Shown here one piece after another: positions 28,788 through 37,727 of a DNA stretch of 64,000 nt. Origin of the DNA: Sphingomonas sp. BT-65. GTDB taxonomy: Bacteria; Pseudomonadota; Alphaproteobacteria; Sphingomonadales; Sphingomonadaceae. Location of the stretch: the NCBI RefSeq assembly GCF_026107375.2, contig NZ_JAPCIA010000001.1:1674001-1738000 (forward strand), read 5' to 3'. The position numbers and the translations under genes are program-made. The stretch's first letter is position 1. Each line of letters starts with the position of its first letter. The notes under the pieces are model-generated. The model worked only from the letters and a program-made list of their open reading frames with translations. It did no database searches and had not been told where the DNA came from.

Positions 28788-29126
28788 ATGCAGGACGTGG
28801 TGTCGAGCTGCCCGATCGAGGATGCGATGCGCGTGCTGAGCGGGCGCTGGGCGACCTTGCTGCTCTACTATCTCAAGGATGGGCCCAAGCGCTTCAGCGA
28901 GCTCCAGCGCGACAACCCCACCATCTCGCACCGCATCCTGACGCTCGAGCTGCGCAAGCTCGAGGACGCCGGGCTGGTCGAGCGCACGGCCTATGACGGG
29001 TTTCCGCTCAAGGTCGAGTATCGCCTAAGCGCGCCCGGCGCCGAGCTGATGCCGATGATCGACGCGATCGGCGACTGGTGGGAAACCTCGTTCCCGCGCC
29101 GCCGCGAGTGCCGCTCGGCGGCGTAG
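28788..29126 (+). CDS. HxlR-family transcriptional regulator
   Basis: 112-residue winged-helix regulator. C8-P-I in SSCPIEDAMRVLSGRW is the conserved cysteine start of the family. The recognition helix region is FSELQRDNPTISHRILTLELRKLEDAGLV, followed by the wing VEYRLSAPGAEL. ATG 28788 is eight bases after CGGAG; a GTG three codons earlier is possible. It is divergent from the GST operon, the usual target arrangement for HxlR proteins. Confidence 0.92.
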   Translation: MQDVVSSCPIEDAMRVLSGRWATLLLYYLKDGPKRFSELQRDNPTISHRILTLELRKLEDAGLVERTAYDGFPLKVEYRLSAPGAELMPMIDAIGDWWETSFPRRRECRSAA

Positions 29127-29166
29127 GTCGCGAACGACCGATAGTGGTGGAAAGCGGACGTTCTGA

Positions 29167-29562
29167 TCAGTCGGGAGGCGTTCGTCTCACGCTGGCGAAC
29201 GCGGCAGCGGTTACGATCAGCGGCGAGATCAGCATCAGGAACCCGAGCCCGATGTTCGCGCCGCCAGCGCCACCACGGACAAGAGCAACGCTCCAGAGAA
29301 GGCTCCAGAAGAAAAGCGTGATTCCCCCAGCGACTAGCCAAGCCCGCCAACGATTGACGCCCGACAAAGCTAGGAGGGTGAAAGGAGCGGCGACAAACCC
29401 GACGAGAAACAGAAGCACTGCCCATTCTTCTGCGAGGGCAACGTCCTTCACTCCCAGAATGGACGCCAATCCGATTGGAACGAAAACGGTGACTATGCCG
29501 ATTATCAGCGCCAAGGCACTGGCGGTCGCCTTATTCCGCAACATTCTTGAACCCGTGTTCAC
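29167..29562 (-). CDS. Small four-segment membrane protein, unknown
   Basis: 131 residues with four hydrophobic segments (about 13-35, 47-67, 74-97, 102-125) and short charged loops. No family recognised. The start is GTG 29562; ATG 29544, six codons in, is an alternative. Base composition is visibly lower in G+C than its neighbours and codon use is less biased to G/C at third positions, which suggests recent acquisition or relaxed selection. It sits alone between the HxlR regulator and the TauE/SafE gene. Confidence 0.6.
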   Translation of the reverse strand: MNTGSRMLRNKATASALALIIGIVTVFVPIGLASILGVKDVALAEEWAVLLFLVGFVAAPFTLLALSGVNRWRAWLVAGGITLFFWSLLWSVALVRGGAGGANIGLGFLMLISPLIVTAAAFASVRRTPPD

Positions 29563-29634
29563 ACCTAGAAGATAGCTGCACGACCAACGTCCGCAAGGGG
29601 GGCGTTTGCGGACGAGCCGCTTCTGATTCCCCGT

Positions 29635-30390
29635 CTATCCGTGAGCGCGGACGAAGAAGATCACCGTCGTTGCAGCGGTCACCAGCAAGGTCCACACCCG
29701 TACCGCACGCGGCGACAGCCGCTTGCCGATCGCGGCGCCTGCCCAGCCGCCGACGATCGACCCGGCGAGCATCGGCAGGCACGCCCACCACCACACCATC
29801 GCGAAGGCGATGAACAGGATCGCGGCGGCGAGGTTCGCCACCGCCAGCATCAGCGTGCGGATCGCGAACAGCTCGCGCGGCTGGATATTGGCGAGCAGGC
29901 CATAGACCGCGGTGGTCATCAGCCCCACCCCACCACCGAAATAGCCGCCATAGATGCCGAGCAGCGACTGCGCGCCGATCAGCGTCGGCCGCCCGATCGT
30001 GATGCGCGCGTGCAACCAGCCGGCGGCACGCTTGCCGAACGCCATCACGACGAAGGCGAACAGCAGCAACCAGGGGATGACGATGTCGAACGTGTCACTC
30101 GGGGTGAGCACCAGCAACAGGCTGCCCGCGAGCCCCGCAATGAAGGTGATCGTCGCCAGCAGCAGCACCGACAGCCCGGCCACCGGACCCAATTCGTCAC
30201 GAAACCCCCAGGCGCTCGCCGCGGCACCGGGGAGCAGCGCGACGTTGGAGGTGGCGTTGGCGATATTGGCGGGAAGCCCCAGCGCGATCAGCACCGGCAG
30301 CGTGAAGAAGGACCCGCCGCCCGCCAGCCCGTTCATCGCCCCGCCGACGATCCCTGCGAAGGCGGCGAGCAGAAGATCGGGCCAATCCAT
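29635..30390 (-). CDS. TauE/SafE-family (DUF81) anion exporter
   Basis: 251-residue, seven- to eight-segment membrane protein. The two repeats begin GIVGGAMNGLAGGGSFFTLPVL and LLGIYGGYFGGGVGLM, the glycine-rich signatures of the sulfite/sulfoacetate exporter TauE/SafE family. The length is typical. The transported anion is not evident. It is divergent from the methyltransferase at 30457. Confidence 0.9.
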   Translation of the reverse strand: MDWPDLLLAAFAGIVGGAMNGLAGGGSFFTLPVLIALGLPANIANATSNVALLPGAAASAWGFRDELGPVAGLSVLLLATITFIAGLAGSLLLVLTPSDTFDIVIPWLLLFAFVVMAFGKRAAGWLHARITIGRPTLIGAQSLLGIYGGYFGGGVGLMTTAVYGLLANIQPRELFAIRTLMLAVANLAAAILFIAFAMVWWWACLPMLAGSIVGGWAGAAIGKRLSPRAVRVWTLLVTAATTVIFFVRAHG

Positions 30391-30456
30391 CGAAACGCCC
30401 TATGCCACAAAGCCGGGCGCGCTCAATATCGACGTGACCGACAAAGGAGGTCCCGG

Positions 30457-31065
30457 ATGGACGACGCGATCACAGATTATGCCGCGAACGCGACCCCTGA
30501 GCTGATCGCGGGCTATGACGCGCTTCCCCCCGAGCAGATCTACGCCGCCGTGCTCGATCTATTCCCCGACGCGCCCGCTCGGATCGCGGACATCGGCGCG
30601 GGCACGGGGCGGGACGCCGCATGGTTCGGGCGGCAGGGACATCGCGTTCTGGCCGTCGAACCCGTCCGCGCGTTCCGTGAAGCCGGCGCCGCGCTCCACG
30701 GCGACGCGATCGAATGGCTGGACGATCAGCTTCCCGAGCTTGGCGAGACGGCGCGGCGTGGTCCGTTCGATCTCGTGCTGCTGTGCGCCGTCTGGCACCA
30801 TCTCGACACGCAGCATCGCGCGCGCGCCATGCCGGCCCTTGCCCGAATGACGGCGCCGGGCGGCATGCTGATCCTGTCGCTGCGCCATGAACCGGGCACC
30901 CTCGGACGCCACAGCTATCCCGCGCCACCTAAGGAGGCAATCGATCTGGCAAGCGCGGCCGGCTTCGATTTGATCCGTCGGGCGGAAGCGCCGGCGGTGC
31001 ACCCGTTAAGCCGGGCTAGCGGCGTCCACTGGACCTGGCTCGCCTTCGCCAGAGCCGCCGGCTAA
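30457..31065 (+). CDS. Class I SAM-dependent methyltransferase
   Basis: 202 residues. Motif I is ARIADIGAGTGRDAAWFG (about 40-57), the acidic residue is in VLAVEPV, and motif IV is LVLLCAVWHHLD. The start is fixed by the strong AAAGGAGG at 30443-30450, six bases from ATG 30457. The stop is immediately followed (no gap) by the stop of converging rlmN. The substrate is unknown, but the GxGxGRD form is that of small-molecule methyltransferases of the UbiE/Tam class. Confidence 0.85.
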   Translation: MDDAITDYAANATPELIAGYDALPPEQIYAAVLDLFPDAPARIADIGAGTGRDAAWFGRQGHRVLAVEPVRAFREAGAALHGDAIEWLDDQLPELGETARRGPFDLVLLCAVWHHLDTQHRARAMPALARMTAPGGMLILSLRHEPGTLGRHSYPAPPKEAIDLASAAGFDLIRRAEAPAVHPLSRASGVHWTWLAFARAAG

Positions 31066-32283
31066 TCAGCCCAGCGCCGCCTGCTTCTCGTCCGCCAGCC
31101 GATCAAGCTCGGCGCGCGACTTCTTCTCGCTCGCCGTCTTGAGCTGTCCGCATGCCGCATCGATGTCGCGGCCGCGCGGGGTCCGGGCGGGCGCCGAGAT
31201 GCCGGCGCCGAACACGATCTCCTGGAACGCGCGAATCCGCTCAGGCGTCGAGCATTCGTACGGCGCACCGGGCCAGGGGTTGAACGGGATCAGGTTGACC
31301 TTGGCGGGCAGCTTGTACTGCTTGATCAGGCGAACCAGCTCGTGCGCGTCGGCGTCGCTGTCGTTCTTGTCCTTGAGCATCACATATTCGAAGGTGATGC
31401 GGCGCGCATTGTTGGCGCCGGGATAATCGGCACAGGCCTGGAGCAGTTCCTCGATCCCGAACTTGCGATTGAGGGGCACGATCTCGTCGCGGATCTCCTT
31501 GGTCACCGCGTGCAGCGAAACCGCGAGGTTGACGCCGATCTCCTCGCCCGCGCGCTCCATCATCGGCACCACGCCGCTGGTCGAGAGGGTGATGCGGCGC
31601 TTGCTCAGCGCCAGCCCGTCGCCGTCCATCACGATCTTCAGCGCATCGCGGACATTGTCGAAATTGTAGAGCGGCTCGCCCATGCCCATCATCACGATGT
31701 TGGTGAGCATCCGCCCCTCGGGCTGGCTCGGCCATTCGCCGAGCGCGTCGCGCGCGAGCATCACCTGGCCGACGATCTCGCCCGGCTCGAGGTTGCGGAC
31801 GAGGCGCATCGTGCCGGTGTGGCAGAAGCGGCAGTTGAGCGTGCAGCCGACCTGGCTCGACACGCACAAGGTTCCCCGGTCAGCGTCGGGGATGAACACC
31901 ATCTCGTAGTCCTGGCCGTCATCCGACCGCAGCAGCCATTTGCGCGTGCCGTCGGTCGAGACCTGCGCCTCGATCACCTCCGGCCGCGAGATCACGAATC
32001 GCTGCGCCAGCCAGGGCTGCATCGCCTTGGAGATGTCGGTCATCAGCGCGAAGTCGGTGACGCCGCGATTATAGATCCAGTGCCACAGCTGCTTGGCGCG
32101 CAATTTCGCCTGCTTGGGCTCGAGCTGCGAGGTCTCCAGCGCCATGCGCAGATCGTGCTTCGACAGGCCGAGCAGGTCGATTCGCCCATCGGCGCGCGGC
32201 TTCAATTCGCGCGGGACGGGCACGGGATCGATGTGCCCGGGGATGGGCATGAGGGGCGCCGAAGCTGTCTGCATCGCGCGCAT
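31066..32283 (-). CDS. rlmN: Dual-specificity RNA methyltransferase RlmN (23S A2503 / tRNA A37)
   Basis: 405-residue radical-SAM enzyme making 2-methyladenosine in 23S rRNA and some tRNAs. The [4Fe-4S] cysteines are Cys147, Cys151 and Cys154 (GCTLNCRFC), with [13 protein letters not shown] and [17 protein letters not shown] as family landmarks. The C-terminal resolving cysteine is in [12 protein letters not shown]. The start at 32283 (MRAM) or 32274 cannot be separated, since neither has a clear Shine-Dalgarno. A further upstream frame is rejected because it crosses the divergent promoter. Confidence 0.95.
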   Translation of the reverse strand: MRAMQTASAPLMPIPGHIDPVPVPRELKPRADGRIDLLGLSKHDLRMALETSQLEPKQAKLRAKQLWHWIYNRGVTDFALMTDISKAMQPWLAQRFVISRPEVIEAQVSTDGTRKWLLRSDDGQDYEMVFIPDADRGTLCVSSQVGCTLNCRFCHTGTMRLVRNLEPGEIVGQVMLARDALGEWPSQPEGRMLTNIVMMGMGEPLYNFDNVRDALKIVMDGDGLALSKRRITLSTSGVVPMMERAGEEIGVNLAVSLHAVTKEIRDEIVPLNRKFGIEELLQACADYPGANNARRITFEYVMLKDKNDSDADAHELVRLIKQYKLPAKVNLIPFNPWPGAPYECSTPERIRAFQEIVFGAGISAPARTPRGRDIDAACGQLKTASEKKSRAELDRLADEKQAALG

Positions 32284-32426
32284 ATAAGCGAAAATGCGCG
32301 GCAATTCCACTCCCCGGCCCGTCCCGCGCCTGCCACGGCGCGTCGATGCACGGTTGCGATGCAGCGACATGGCTGGAAGCCTTGCGTGCGGGGGAACCTA
32401 TTCTTTCCCGAGTTTGGAGTTTTCGA

Positions 32427-32825
32427 ATGATCCATTTCCGTCATGCCGCGCTGCTGGCCGGCGCTACTCTGATCGCCACCCCGGCCTTCGCGCAGGACAC
32501 CGCGGCGCCCGCCCCGGCCCAGGAAGCGCCGGCTCAGGAAGCGGCGCCCGCGACCCCTGCGGCACCGGCGCCGGTGACCGACGATGAGGTGAAGAAGTTC
32601 GCCAAGGCGGCGCTCGCTGCCGACAAGATCAGCAAGGACGCCGCGCTCGCCGCCGCCGACAAGCAAAAGAAGATGTCCGAAGCGGTGACTGCGAGCGGTC
32701 TTGAGCCGACGCGCTTCAACCAGATCGCGCAGGCATCGCAGGCCGACACCGCGCTGCAGGCGAAAGTCCAGGCGGCGATCGTCGCGGAGCAGCAGGCATC
32801 GCCTGCGCCGTCGCCGACTCAGTAA
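32427..32825 (+). CDS. Exported DUF4168 protein
   Basis: 132 residues: a signal peptide at 1-22 ending AFA-QD, a Pro/Ala-rich linker (about 25-50), then a helical DUF4168-like region (TDDEVKKFAKAALAADKI...SGLEPTRFNQIAQASQAD). It is periplasmic by inference, role unknown. ATG 32427 follows TTGGAG. It is divergent from rlmN. Confidence 0.78.
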   Translation: MIHFRHAALLAGATLIATPAFAQDTAAPAPAQEAPAQEAAPATPAAPAPVTDDEVKKFAKAALAADKISKDAALAAADKQKKMSEAVTASGLEPTRFNQIAQASQADTALQAKVQAAIVAEQQASPAPSPTQ

Positions 32826-32856
32826 CAACCGGCCCCCCTGGGTTGCGCGGTCCGGC

Positions 32857-33324
32857 CTAGCGCCGCGCGCAGCCCAAGGCGGCGGCGTCGATCGCGGTGG
32901 CTACGCCTTTCAGGGCATAGACATCCGCGAAGGCGCCGCCGCCTCTTGCGAGGCTCTCGACGCTCATGCTGCGGCTGGAGCGCATCGCCGCGACGATCGC
33001 GGCATCGGTTCGCGGATCGGGCGCCCAGGCGTCGCTCGGCCCCGCAATCAGCTCGAAGCGGCGTTCCCCCACCGCCAACGTCACCTTGGCACGCGGATCG
33101 CGCGGACGGCTGAGGCGGATGTGCAGCTGGTTGCGCGCGCCCGCGCGCGGCCAGTTGGCGATGCTGGCGAAGGCACCACCGCGGGCGCCCTGCGGCGGCT
33201 GGCTGATCGCATAGCAGCGCAGCGGCGCGGCATCGCGGAACGCCCCCCAGCTATCGAACACGCCGAGTGATTCGCGGCCATCGCCCTGGATCGCGGTAAG
33301 CAGCAGCATCAGCGCGGCGATCAT
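32857..33324 (-). CDS. Invasion-associated locus B (IalB)-like periplasmic protein
   Basis: 155 residues. A short hydrophobic N-terminus is followed by FDSWGAFRD, RCYAISQP, a repeat of basic/aromatic beta strands (NQLHIRLSR, VTLAVGERRFEL), AIVAAMRSSRSM and a C-terminal AIDAAALGC with two cysteines. This is the plan of IalB-like proteins that are widespread in non-pathogenic alphaproteobacteria, where the role is unknown. Its ATG overlaps the stop of the upstream histidine phosphatase (ATGA). Confidence 0.75.
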   Translation of the reverse strand: MIAALMLLLTAIQGDGRESLGVFDSWGAFRDAAPLRCYAISQPPQGARGGAFASIANWPRAGARNQLHIRLSRPRDPRAKVTLAVGERRFELIAGPSDAWAPDPRTDAAIVAAMRSSRSMSVESLARGGGAFADVYALKGVATAIDAAALGCARR

Positions 33325-33950
33325 GCCGGCGCGTGCCCGGTGCCGGTGTGGATCACGCTCTCCGCCCCCTTCGCGATCATCACCACCGAGCCTTGCGGCA
33401 GGCCCGGCGCCACCGGCGTCTCGAACTCGGGATGCGCGTCGCCGCCCGTCATCACGCCGCGCAGCACACGGCTGGAGATGCCATGCATGATCACCAGCCG
33501 GTCGCCGGGATCGTCGTCGGTGTCGGCGAGCCAGCCCGACACGCGCTCGGCGATCTGGTGATAGCGCTCGCCGCCGGGCGGTGGCCGCACCAGCCCGCCC
33601 GGCGCGATCAGGTCACCGCCCTCGGCGATGACATCGGCATAATAGCGGCCGCCCCACACGCCCATGCCGATCTCGGTCAACCGCGGATCGTGACGCGCGC
33701 CATGCCAGTCGAGTTCGAGATGCTCGGCGATCACTGCCAGCGTCTGCAATGCACGGCCGGTGTTCGACGCCCACAGCGTCAGCTTCGGCTTCGCGCCGAG
33801 ATGGTCGCGCAGCGCCCGCCCCATCTCGTCCGCCTGCGCGAAGCCGGCACGGGTCAGCGGCGTGTGCGGGTGATCCCCCTGCAGCCGGCGCGCAGCGTTG
33901 AACACGGTCTCGCCATGCCGGGCGATGAAGTCGCGTCCCTTTCTTGCCAT
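33321..33950 (-). CDS. Histidine phosphatase (phosphoglycerate mutase-like)
   Basis: 209-residue branch-1 histidine phosphatase. The RHGE motif is at 11-14 with catalytic His12, a second Arg is in SNTGRALQT, and the second histidine lies in VIMHGISSRVLRG. ATG 33950 is used, behind a G-rich stretch; the longer frame upstream has no protein character. It may be a metabolic mutase, cobalamin-type phosphatase or broad phosphatase. It is translationally coupled to the IalB-like gene and divergent from the porin. Confidence 0.87.
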   Translation of the reverse strand: MARKGRDFIARHGETVFNAARRLQGDHPHTPLTRAGFAQADEMGRALRDHLGAKPKLTLWASNTGRALQTLAVIAEHLELDWHGARHDPRLTEIGMGVWGGRYYADVIAEGGDLIAPGGLVRPPPGGERYHQIAERVSGWLADTDDDPGDRLVIMHGISSRVLRGVMTGGDAHPEFETPVAPGLPQGSVVMIAKGAESVIHTGTGHAPA

Positions 33951-34055
33951 GGCACCGCCCCCACCCGTTGGCCCAGCCGATGCTGCGGCCGCGTCGTCGG
34001 ACCCGAATCTAGGGCGCGCTGTGGCGCAAAAGCAACGGTTTTCCGCGTTTAGCTG

Positions 34056-34076
34056 GCGTTCATGCAACGCAGCATG
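34056..34076. promoter_or_regulatory. Nested inverted repeats upstream of the porin gene
   Basis: GCGTT-CATGC-AACGC (34056-34070) overlaps CATGC-AACGCA-GCATG (34061-34076), so two inverted repeats share the same bases. They lie about 60 bases before the porin start and about 105 bases from the divergent phosphatase gene. A regulator site is plausible. Confidence 0.3.
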
Positions 34077-34134
34077 ATCTGGCGCATTGAGCCGGTCCCC
34101 GCCCAAGCGGGTGTGTATCAGTACAGGAGTATTT

Positions 34135-34737
34135 ATGCGTAAACTGGTTCTTGCCGCATTGGCCGCGAGCGCGCTCGCCAGCCCGGCGTTCGCGCAGGAT
34201 GAGGTCGCGCCCTTCACCGGACTCCGCGCCGAGGGCGTGGTCGGCTACGACACGATGAGCGACGGCACCGACAGCGATGCCGGGTCGAGCGACGGCGCCA
34301 CCTATGGCGGCGCGATCGGCTATGACGTGCAGGTGGGCGGCGCGGTGATCGGCGCCGAGGCCGAGCTCACCGGCTCGAGCGTCGACACGCGTGCCGATAG
34401 CCTGCTCACCGCCGGCGACCGTTTGCGCGTCGACATGGGCCGCGACATCTATCTCGGCGCGCGCGCCGGTGTCGCGATCACCCCGACCACGCTGCTCTAC
34501 GCCAAGGGCGGCTACACCAATGCGCGCGTGGACACCGTCTATGAGACGCCGACCACGACGACCGAGATCAGCGAGGACATGGAGGGCTTCCGCGTCGGCG
34601 CCGGCGCCGAGTTCAAGCTCTCGAACAACATGTATCTGAAGGGCGAGTATCGCTACTCGAACTACGGCAAGATCGACGGCTACGACATTGATGTGGATCG
34701 TCACCAGGTCGTCGGCGGCGTCGGCATCCGCTTCTGA
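34135..34737 (+). CDS. Outer-membrane beta-barrel protein (OmpA/Omp25-like, 8-strand)
   Basis: 200 residues: a signal peptide at 1-21 (ASPAFAQD cleavage), then alternating amphipathic strands and a terminal aromatic residue (VGGVGIRF), the outer-membrane insertion signal. Conserved pieces such as RVGAGAEFKLSNNMYLKGEYRYSNYG match small opacity/Omp25-type barrels. ATG 34135 follows CAGGAG at six bases. A strong terminator lies 50 bases downstream, so it is a single-gene unit. Confidence 0.9.
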   Translation: MRKLVLAALAASALASPAFAQDEVAPFTGLRAEGVVGYDTMSDGTDSDAGSSDGATYGGAIGYDVQVGGAVIGAEAELTGSSVDTRADSLLTAGDRLRVDMGRDIYLGARAGVAITPTTLLYAKGGYTNARVDTVYETPTTTTEISEDMEGFRVGAGAEFKLSNNMYLKGEYRYSNYGKIDGYDIDVDRHQVVGGVGIRF

Positions 34738-34788
34738 GGCGGAAACCGGACCCAGTCGTCCACAAATGATGCTCAAATGAGACGATAG

Positions 34789-34820
34789 AAAGGGCCGGGG
34801 CGCTTGCTCCGGCCCTTTTT
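34789..34820 (+). terminator. Rho-independent terminator of the porin gene
   Basis: A 13-bp stem (AAAGGGCCGGGGC / GCTCCGGCCCTTT, one G-U pair) with a 4-base loop is followed by a T-run. It is a classical structure on the plus strand. Confidence 0.9.
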
Positions 34821-34915
34821 CACGTTAAGGATATCTCGAACTTCCGACGGCAATCCGTGCGCCGTCTGGCAGCCTGTTGTCTTTGGGGGCCGCCGCCCCG
34901 GGGGTTTGAATACAC

Positions 34916-36019
34916 ATGAAAGCGACGATCGAACGCGCAACGCTGCTCCGGGGCCTCAGCCACGTCCAGTCGGTGGTGGAGCGGCGCAACACGATTCCGA
35001 TCCTCTCCAACGTGCTGATCGAGGCATCGGCGGAAGGGTCGCTGCGGCTGATGGCCACCGACCTCGACCTGCAGATCGACGAGACCGTGCCCGCCGCGGT
35101 CGACCAGGCCGGCGCCACCACGGTGCCCGCGCACACGCTGTTCGACATCGCGCGCAAGCTGCCCGAGGGCTCGCAGGTCGAGCTGAGCGCCGCCGAGGGC
35201 AAGATCAGGATCAATGCCGGCCGCGCCAAGTTCGAGCTCGGCACCCTGCCGCGTGATGATTTCCCGGTGATCGCCGAGGGTGAGCTGCCAACGGTGTTCG
35301 AGCTGGCGGCCGAGACGCTCAAGCAGATCATCGACAAGACCCGCTTCGCGATCTCGACCGAAGAGACGCGCTATTATCTCAACGGCATCTTCCTGCACGT
35401 CGCCGACGATACGCTGAAAGCCGCGGCGACCGACGGCCACCGCCTCGCCCGCGTCACCGTGGCGCGCCCCGACGGCGCCGAATCGATGCCCGACGTGATC
35501 GTGCCGCGCAAATGCGTCGCCGAGCTGCGCAAGCTGCTCGACGAGGTCGACGGTTCGGTCGGCGTGTCGCTGTCGGGTTCGAAGATCCGTTTCGACCTCG
35601 GCGCCGCGATTCTCACCTCGAAGCTGATCGACGGCACCTTCCCCGACTACAGCCGCGTGATTCCGACCGGCAACGACAAGATCCTCAAGATCGATCCCAA
35701 AAGCTTCATGGAGGGCGTCGATCGCGTCTCGACCATCGCCACCGAGAAGACGCGCGCGGTGAAGATGGCGCTCGACCGCGACCGCATCACGTTGTCGGTG
35801 ACCAGCCCCGACAACGGCACCGCGGCCGAGGATGTGCCGGGCGAATATGCCGCCCAGCCGTTCGAGATCGGCTTCAACTCGCGCTACCTGATGGACATCC
35901 TCGGGCAGGTCGAGGGCGATCTGGTCGAGGTGCATCTCGCCGACGCCGCCGCGCCGACGCTGATCCGCGAGAACGACAAGTCGCCCGCGCTGTACGTCCT
36001 GATGCCAATGCGGGTGTGA
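34916..36019 (+). CDS. dnaN: DNA polymerase III beta subunit (sliding clamp)
   Basis: 367-residue clamp that tethers the replicase to DNA. Three repeated clamp domains are visible: KATIERATLLRGLSHVQSVVERRNTIPILSNV (domain 1), ISTEETRYYLNGIFLHV and ATDGHRLA (domain 2), and SRYLMDILGQVEGD with the C-terminal YVLMPMRV (domain 3, including the partner-binding groove). The start codon follows a CGGGGG-rich leader that can fold into GGGGC-CGCC-GCCCC (about 34885-34900), which may affect initiation. dnaA, recF and DnaA boxes are not seen nearby. Confidence 0.97.
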   Translation: MKATIERATLLRGLSHVQSVVERRNTIPILSNVLIEASAEGSLRLMATDLDLQIDETVPAAVDQAGATTVPAHTLFDIARKLPEGSQVELSAAEGKIRINAGRAKFELGTLPRDDFPVIAEGELPTVFELAAETLKQIIDKTRFAISTEETRYYLNGIFLHVADDTLKAAATDGHRLARVTVARPDGAESMPDVIVPRKCVAELRKLLDEVDGSVGVSLSGSKIRFDLGAAILTSKLIDGTFPDYSRVIPTGNDKILKIDPKSFMEGVDRVSTIATEKTRAVKMALDRDRITLSVTSPDNGTAAEDVPGEYAAQPFEIGFNSRYLMDILGQVEGDLVEVHLADAAAPTLIRENDKSPALYVLMPMRV

Positions 36020-36080
36020 CGCCCTCTTGAACGCGGCACGATAATCGCTTATTAACACGCTTGTCAGTAAAGGCAGGCGA

Positions 36081-36875
36081 ATGATGGCGACGCAAGCGCA
36101 ACAGCAACCGACCGTTACCCAGGCGCCCCTTTCTCAGCCGATCGACTGGGGCCAGCCCCGCAAGCGCGAATGGGGCACGGCGTTGCGTGCGCTGGTGCGC
36201 CTGCTCGGCAATGCCGACGACACCGTGCAGGTGTTCCGCATCATGCGCGCGCTCAACGGCGACACGGTGCAGAAGAATTATCGCCGCCTGCTCACCACGA
36301 AGCAGGGCGGCCGCCTCGCCTATCAGCGGATCGAGCTGTCGCAGCGTTTCTCCGACCGCAGCTGGATCGATTCGCTGCCCGAGGGCAGCGTCGGCGCCGC
36401 CTATCGCGCGTTCCTCGACCGCACCGGCTATTCGGCGCAGGGCCTCGCCGACGTCAGCTACGCCGATGCCGAGGTCGAGCGCGGGGTCGAGCATCCGCAC
36501 GCCTGGTTCGGCCGGCGCGAGCGCGACATCCACGACATCTGGCACATCCTGACCGGCTACCAGGCCGACGAGCCGCTGGGCGAGGCGTGCCTCGTCGCCT
36601 TCTCCTATTCGCAGACCGGCGGATTGGGCTGGGCGTTCATCGGCGCGGGCGCCGCGCTCAAGAGCCTCAAGGTCACCGGCAAGTCCAGCTTCGCCAAGGC
36701 GGTGCTCGAAGGCCGCCGCCACGGCAAGCGCGCCAAGTGGCTCTCGGCCGAGGACTATGAGGCGCTGATGTACGAGCCGCTCGATGCCGCCCGCAAGCGG
36801 CTGGGGATCGAGGAGCCGCGCCTTTACCGCCAGGCGCAGGCCGAGCTTCAGGCCGCGGGCCTGATCGGGCTCTAA
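36081..36875 (+). CDS. Coq4-family ubiquinone biosynthesis protein
   Basis: 264 residues of the Coq4 family, which organises the ubiquinone-biosynthetic complex in eukaryotes and is shared by sphingomonads. The metal-binding motif is H151-D152-I-W-H155 with the downstream Glu in PLGEACLVAF. The family's helical fold runs from about 30 to 250. The N-terminal 25 residues are Gln/Pro-rich and probably disordered. The stop overlaps the converging LD-carboxypeptidase stop (CTAA). Confidence 0.9.
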   Translation: MMATQAQQQPTVTQAPLSQPIDWGQPRKREWGTALRALVRLLGNADDTVQVFRIMRALNGDTVQKNYRRLLTTKQGGRLAYQRIELSQRFSDRSWIDSLPEGSVGAAYRAFLDRTGYSAQGLADVSYADAEVERGVEHPHAWFGRRERDIHDIWHILTGYQADEPLGEACLVAFSYSQTGGLGWAFIGAGAALKSLKVTGKSSFAKAVLEGRRHGKRAKWLSAEDYEALMYEPLDAARKRLGIEEPRLYRQAQAELQAAGLIGL

Positions 36876-37687
36876 GCCACCCCGAAGGGCACGACGCGAT
36901 TGAGCGCGATGTGCCCGATCCCCGAGCGGCCGAGATAGGGCACGCCCATCTCGCGGCACCAGCGGATCATCATCTGATCGAGCGACTCGCCGAACGGCAC
37001 GTCGTTGTCGACGACATCGGTGACCGCGCCCAGCCGCACGCCTGCGATCCCCTGAAGCTGAGTCGCATGCGCCATCTGGAACAGCATGCGGTCGATCCGG
37101 TACATCGCCTCGCTCACTTCCTCGATGTGCAGGACATGGTCGGTGAGGTCAGGCAGCCACGGCGTGCCGATCATCGCGGTGAGGATCGCGAGGTTGAACG
37201 CCGCCGCGGGGCGTCCGTCCAGCGTCGGCTCGAGCCCGCGGCGGTCGCCGTCGATCAGCCAGCCGAGCACCCAGCCGGCATCGATGCCCTTGTCCTCGCG
37301 GCCCATGCTGCTCGCCATCGATCCGTGCGCCTGGCGTCCGATGCGGCGGGCATAGAGCGCGCCGAGCAGGAACCCCATGTCGGAATAGCCGATATAGGTC
37401 TTGTTGCGCGCCGCGGGGCCGAGCTGGGGCATCGCCAGGTCGAGGATGCGGTTCGAGCCATAGCCGCCGCGCGCAAACCAGATCGCGTCGAAGCCGGGAT
37501 CGTTGGCGAATTCGAGGAACGCCTGGGCGCGCAGGTCGTCCGGCCCGGCGAAATGGCCTTCGGTGACGAAGCATTGCGGGTGGTAGACGATCTCGTGCGC
37601 GGGATAGGTCAACGCCATGAACGCCTGCATCCGCGCCGCCGATTCCGCGCTGACTGTCCTTGCCGGTGCGACGACGCCGATCCGCAT
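36872..37687 (-). CDS. LD-carboxypeptidase (LdcA/MccF, S66 family)
   Basis: 271 residues of serine peptidase family S66. The nucleophile elbow GYSD has Ser102. A glutamate follows in LHIEEVSE (about 175-182), and the C-terminal histidine is in GIGHIALN. LdcA removes the terminal D-Ala from murein tetrapeptides during recycling. MccF relatives instead cleave microcin adenylates. ATG 37687 follows AAGGGGCAAGG. It is back-to-back (40-base spacer) with a MurC-like ligase, which favours the peptidoglycan-recycling reading. Confidence 0.88.
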   Translation of the reverse strand: MRIGVVAPARTVSAESAARMQAFMALTYPAHEIVYHPQCFVTEGHFAGPDDLRAQAFLEFANDPGFDAIWFARGGYGSNRILDLAMPQLGPAARNKTYIGYSDMGFLLGALYARRIGRQAHGSMASSMGREDKGIDAGWVLGWLIDGDRRGLEPTLDGRPAAAFNLAILTAMIGTPWLPDLTDHVLHIEEVSEAMYRIDRMLFQMAHATQLQGIAGVRLGAVTDVVDNDVPFGESLDQMMIRWCREMGVPYLGRSGIGHIALNRVVPFGVA

Positions 37688-37727
37688 GCCTTGCCCCTTA
37701 ATCCGGAACCGGCGATAGCGCGGGGCG

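Noticed and set aside
28728..28931. Minus-strand frame across the hxlR start
   Set aside because: It covers the divergent promoter and the antisense of the HxlR N-terminus and has no protein family character.
34738..36019. Replication origin beside dnaN
   Set aside because: No dnaA, recF or gyrB neighbour, no DnaA-box cluster and no AT-rich unwinding element were seen. dnaN is separate from the origin in many alphaproteobacteria.
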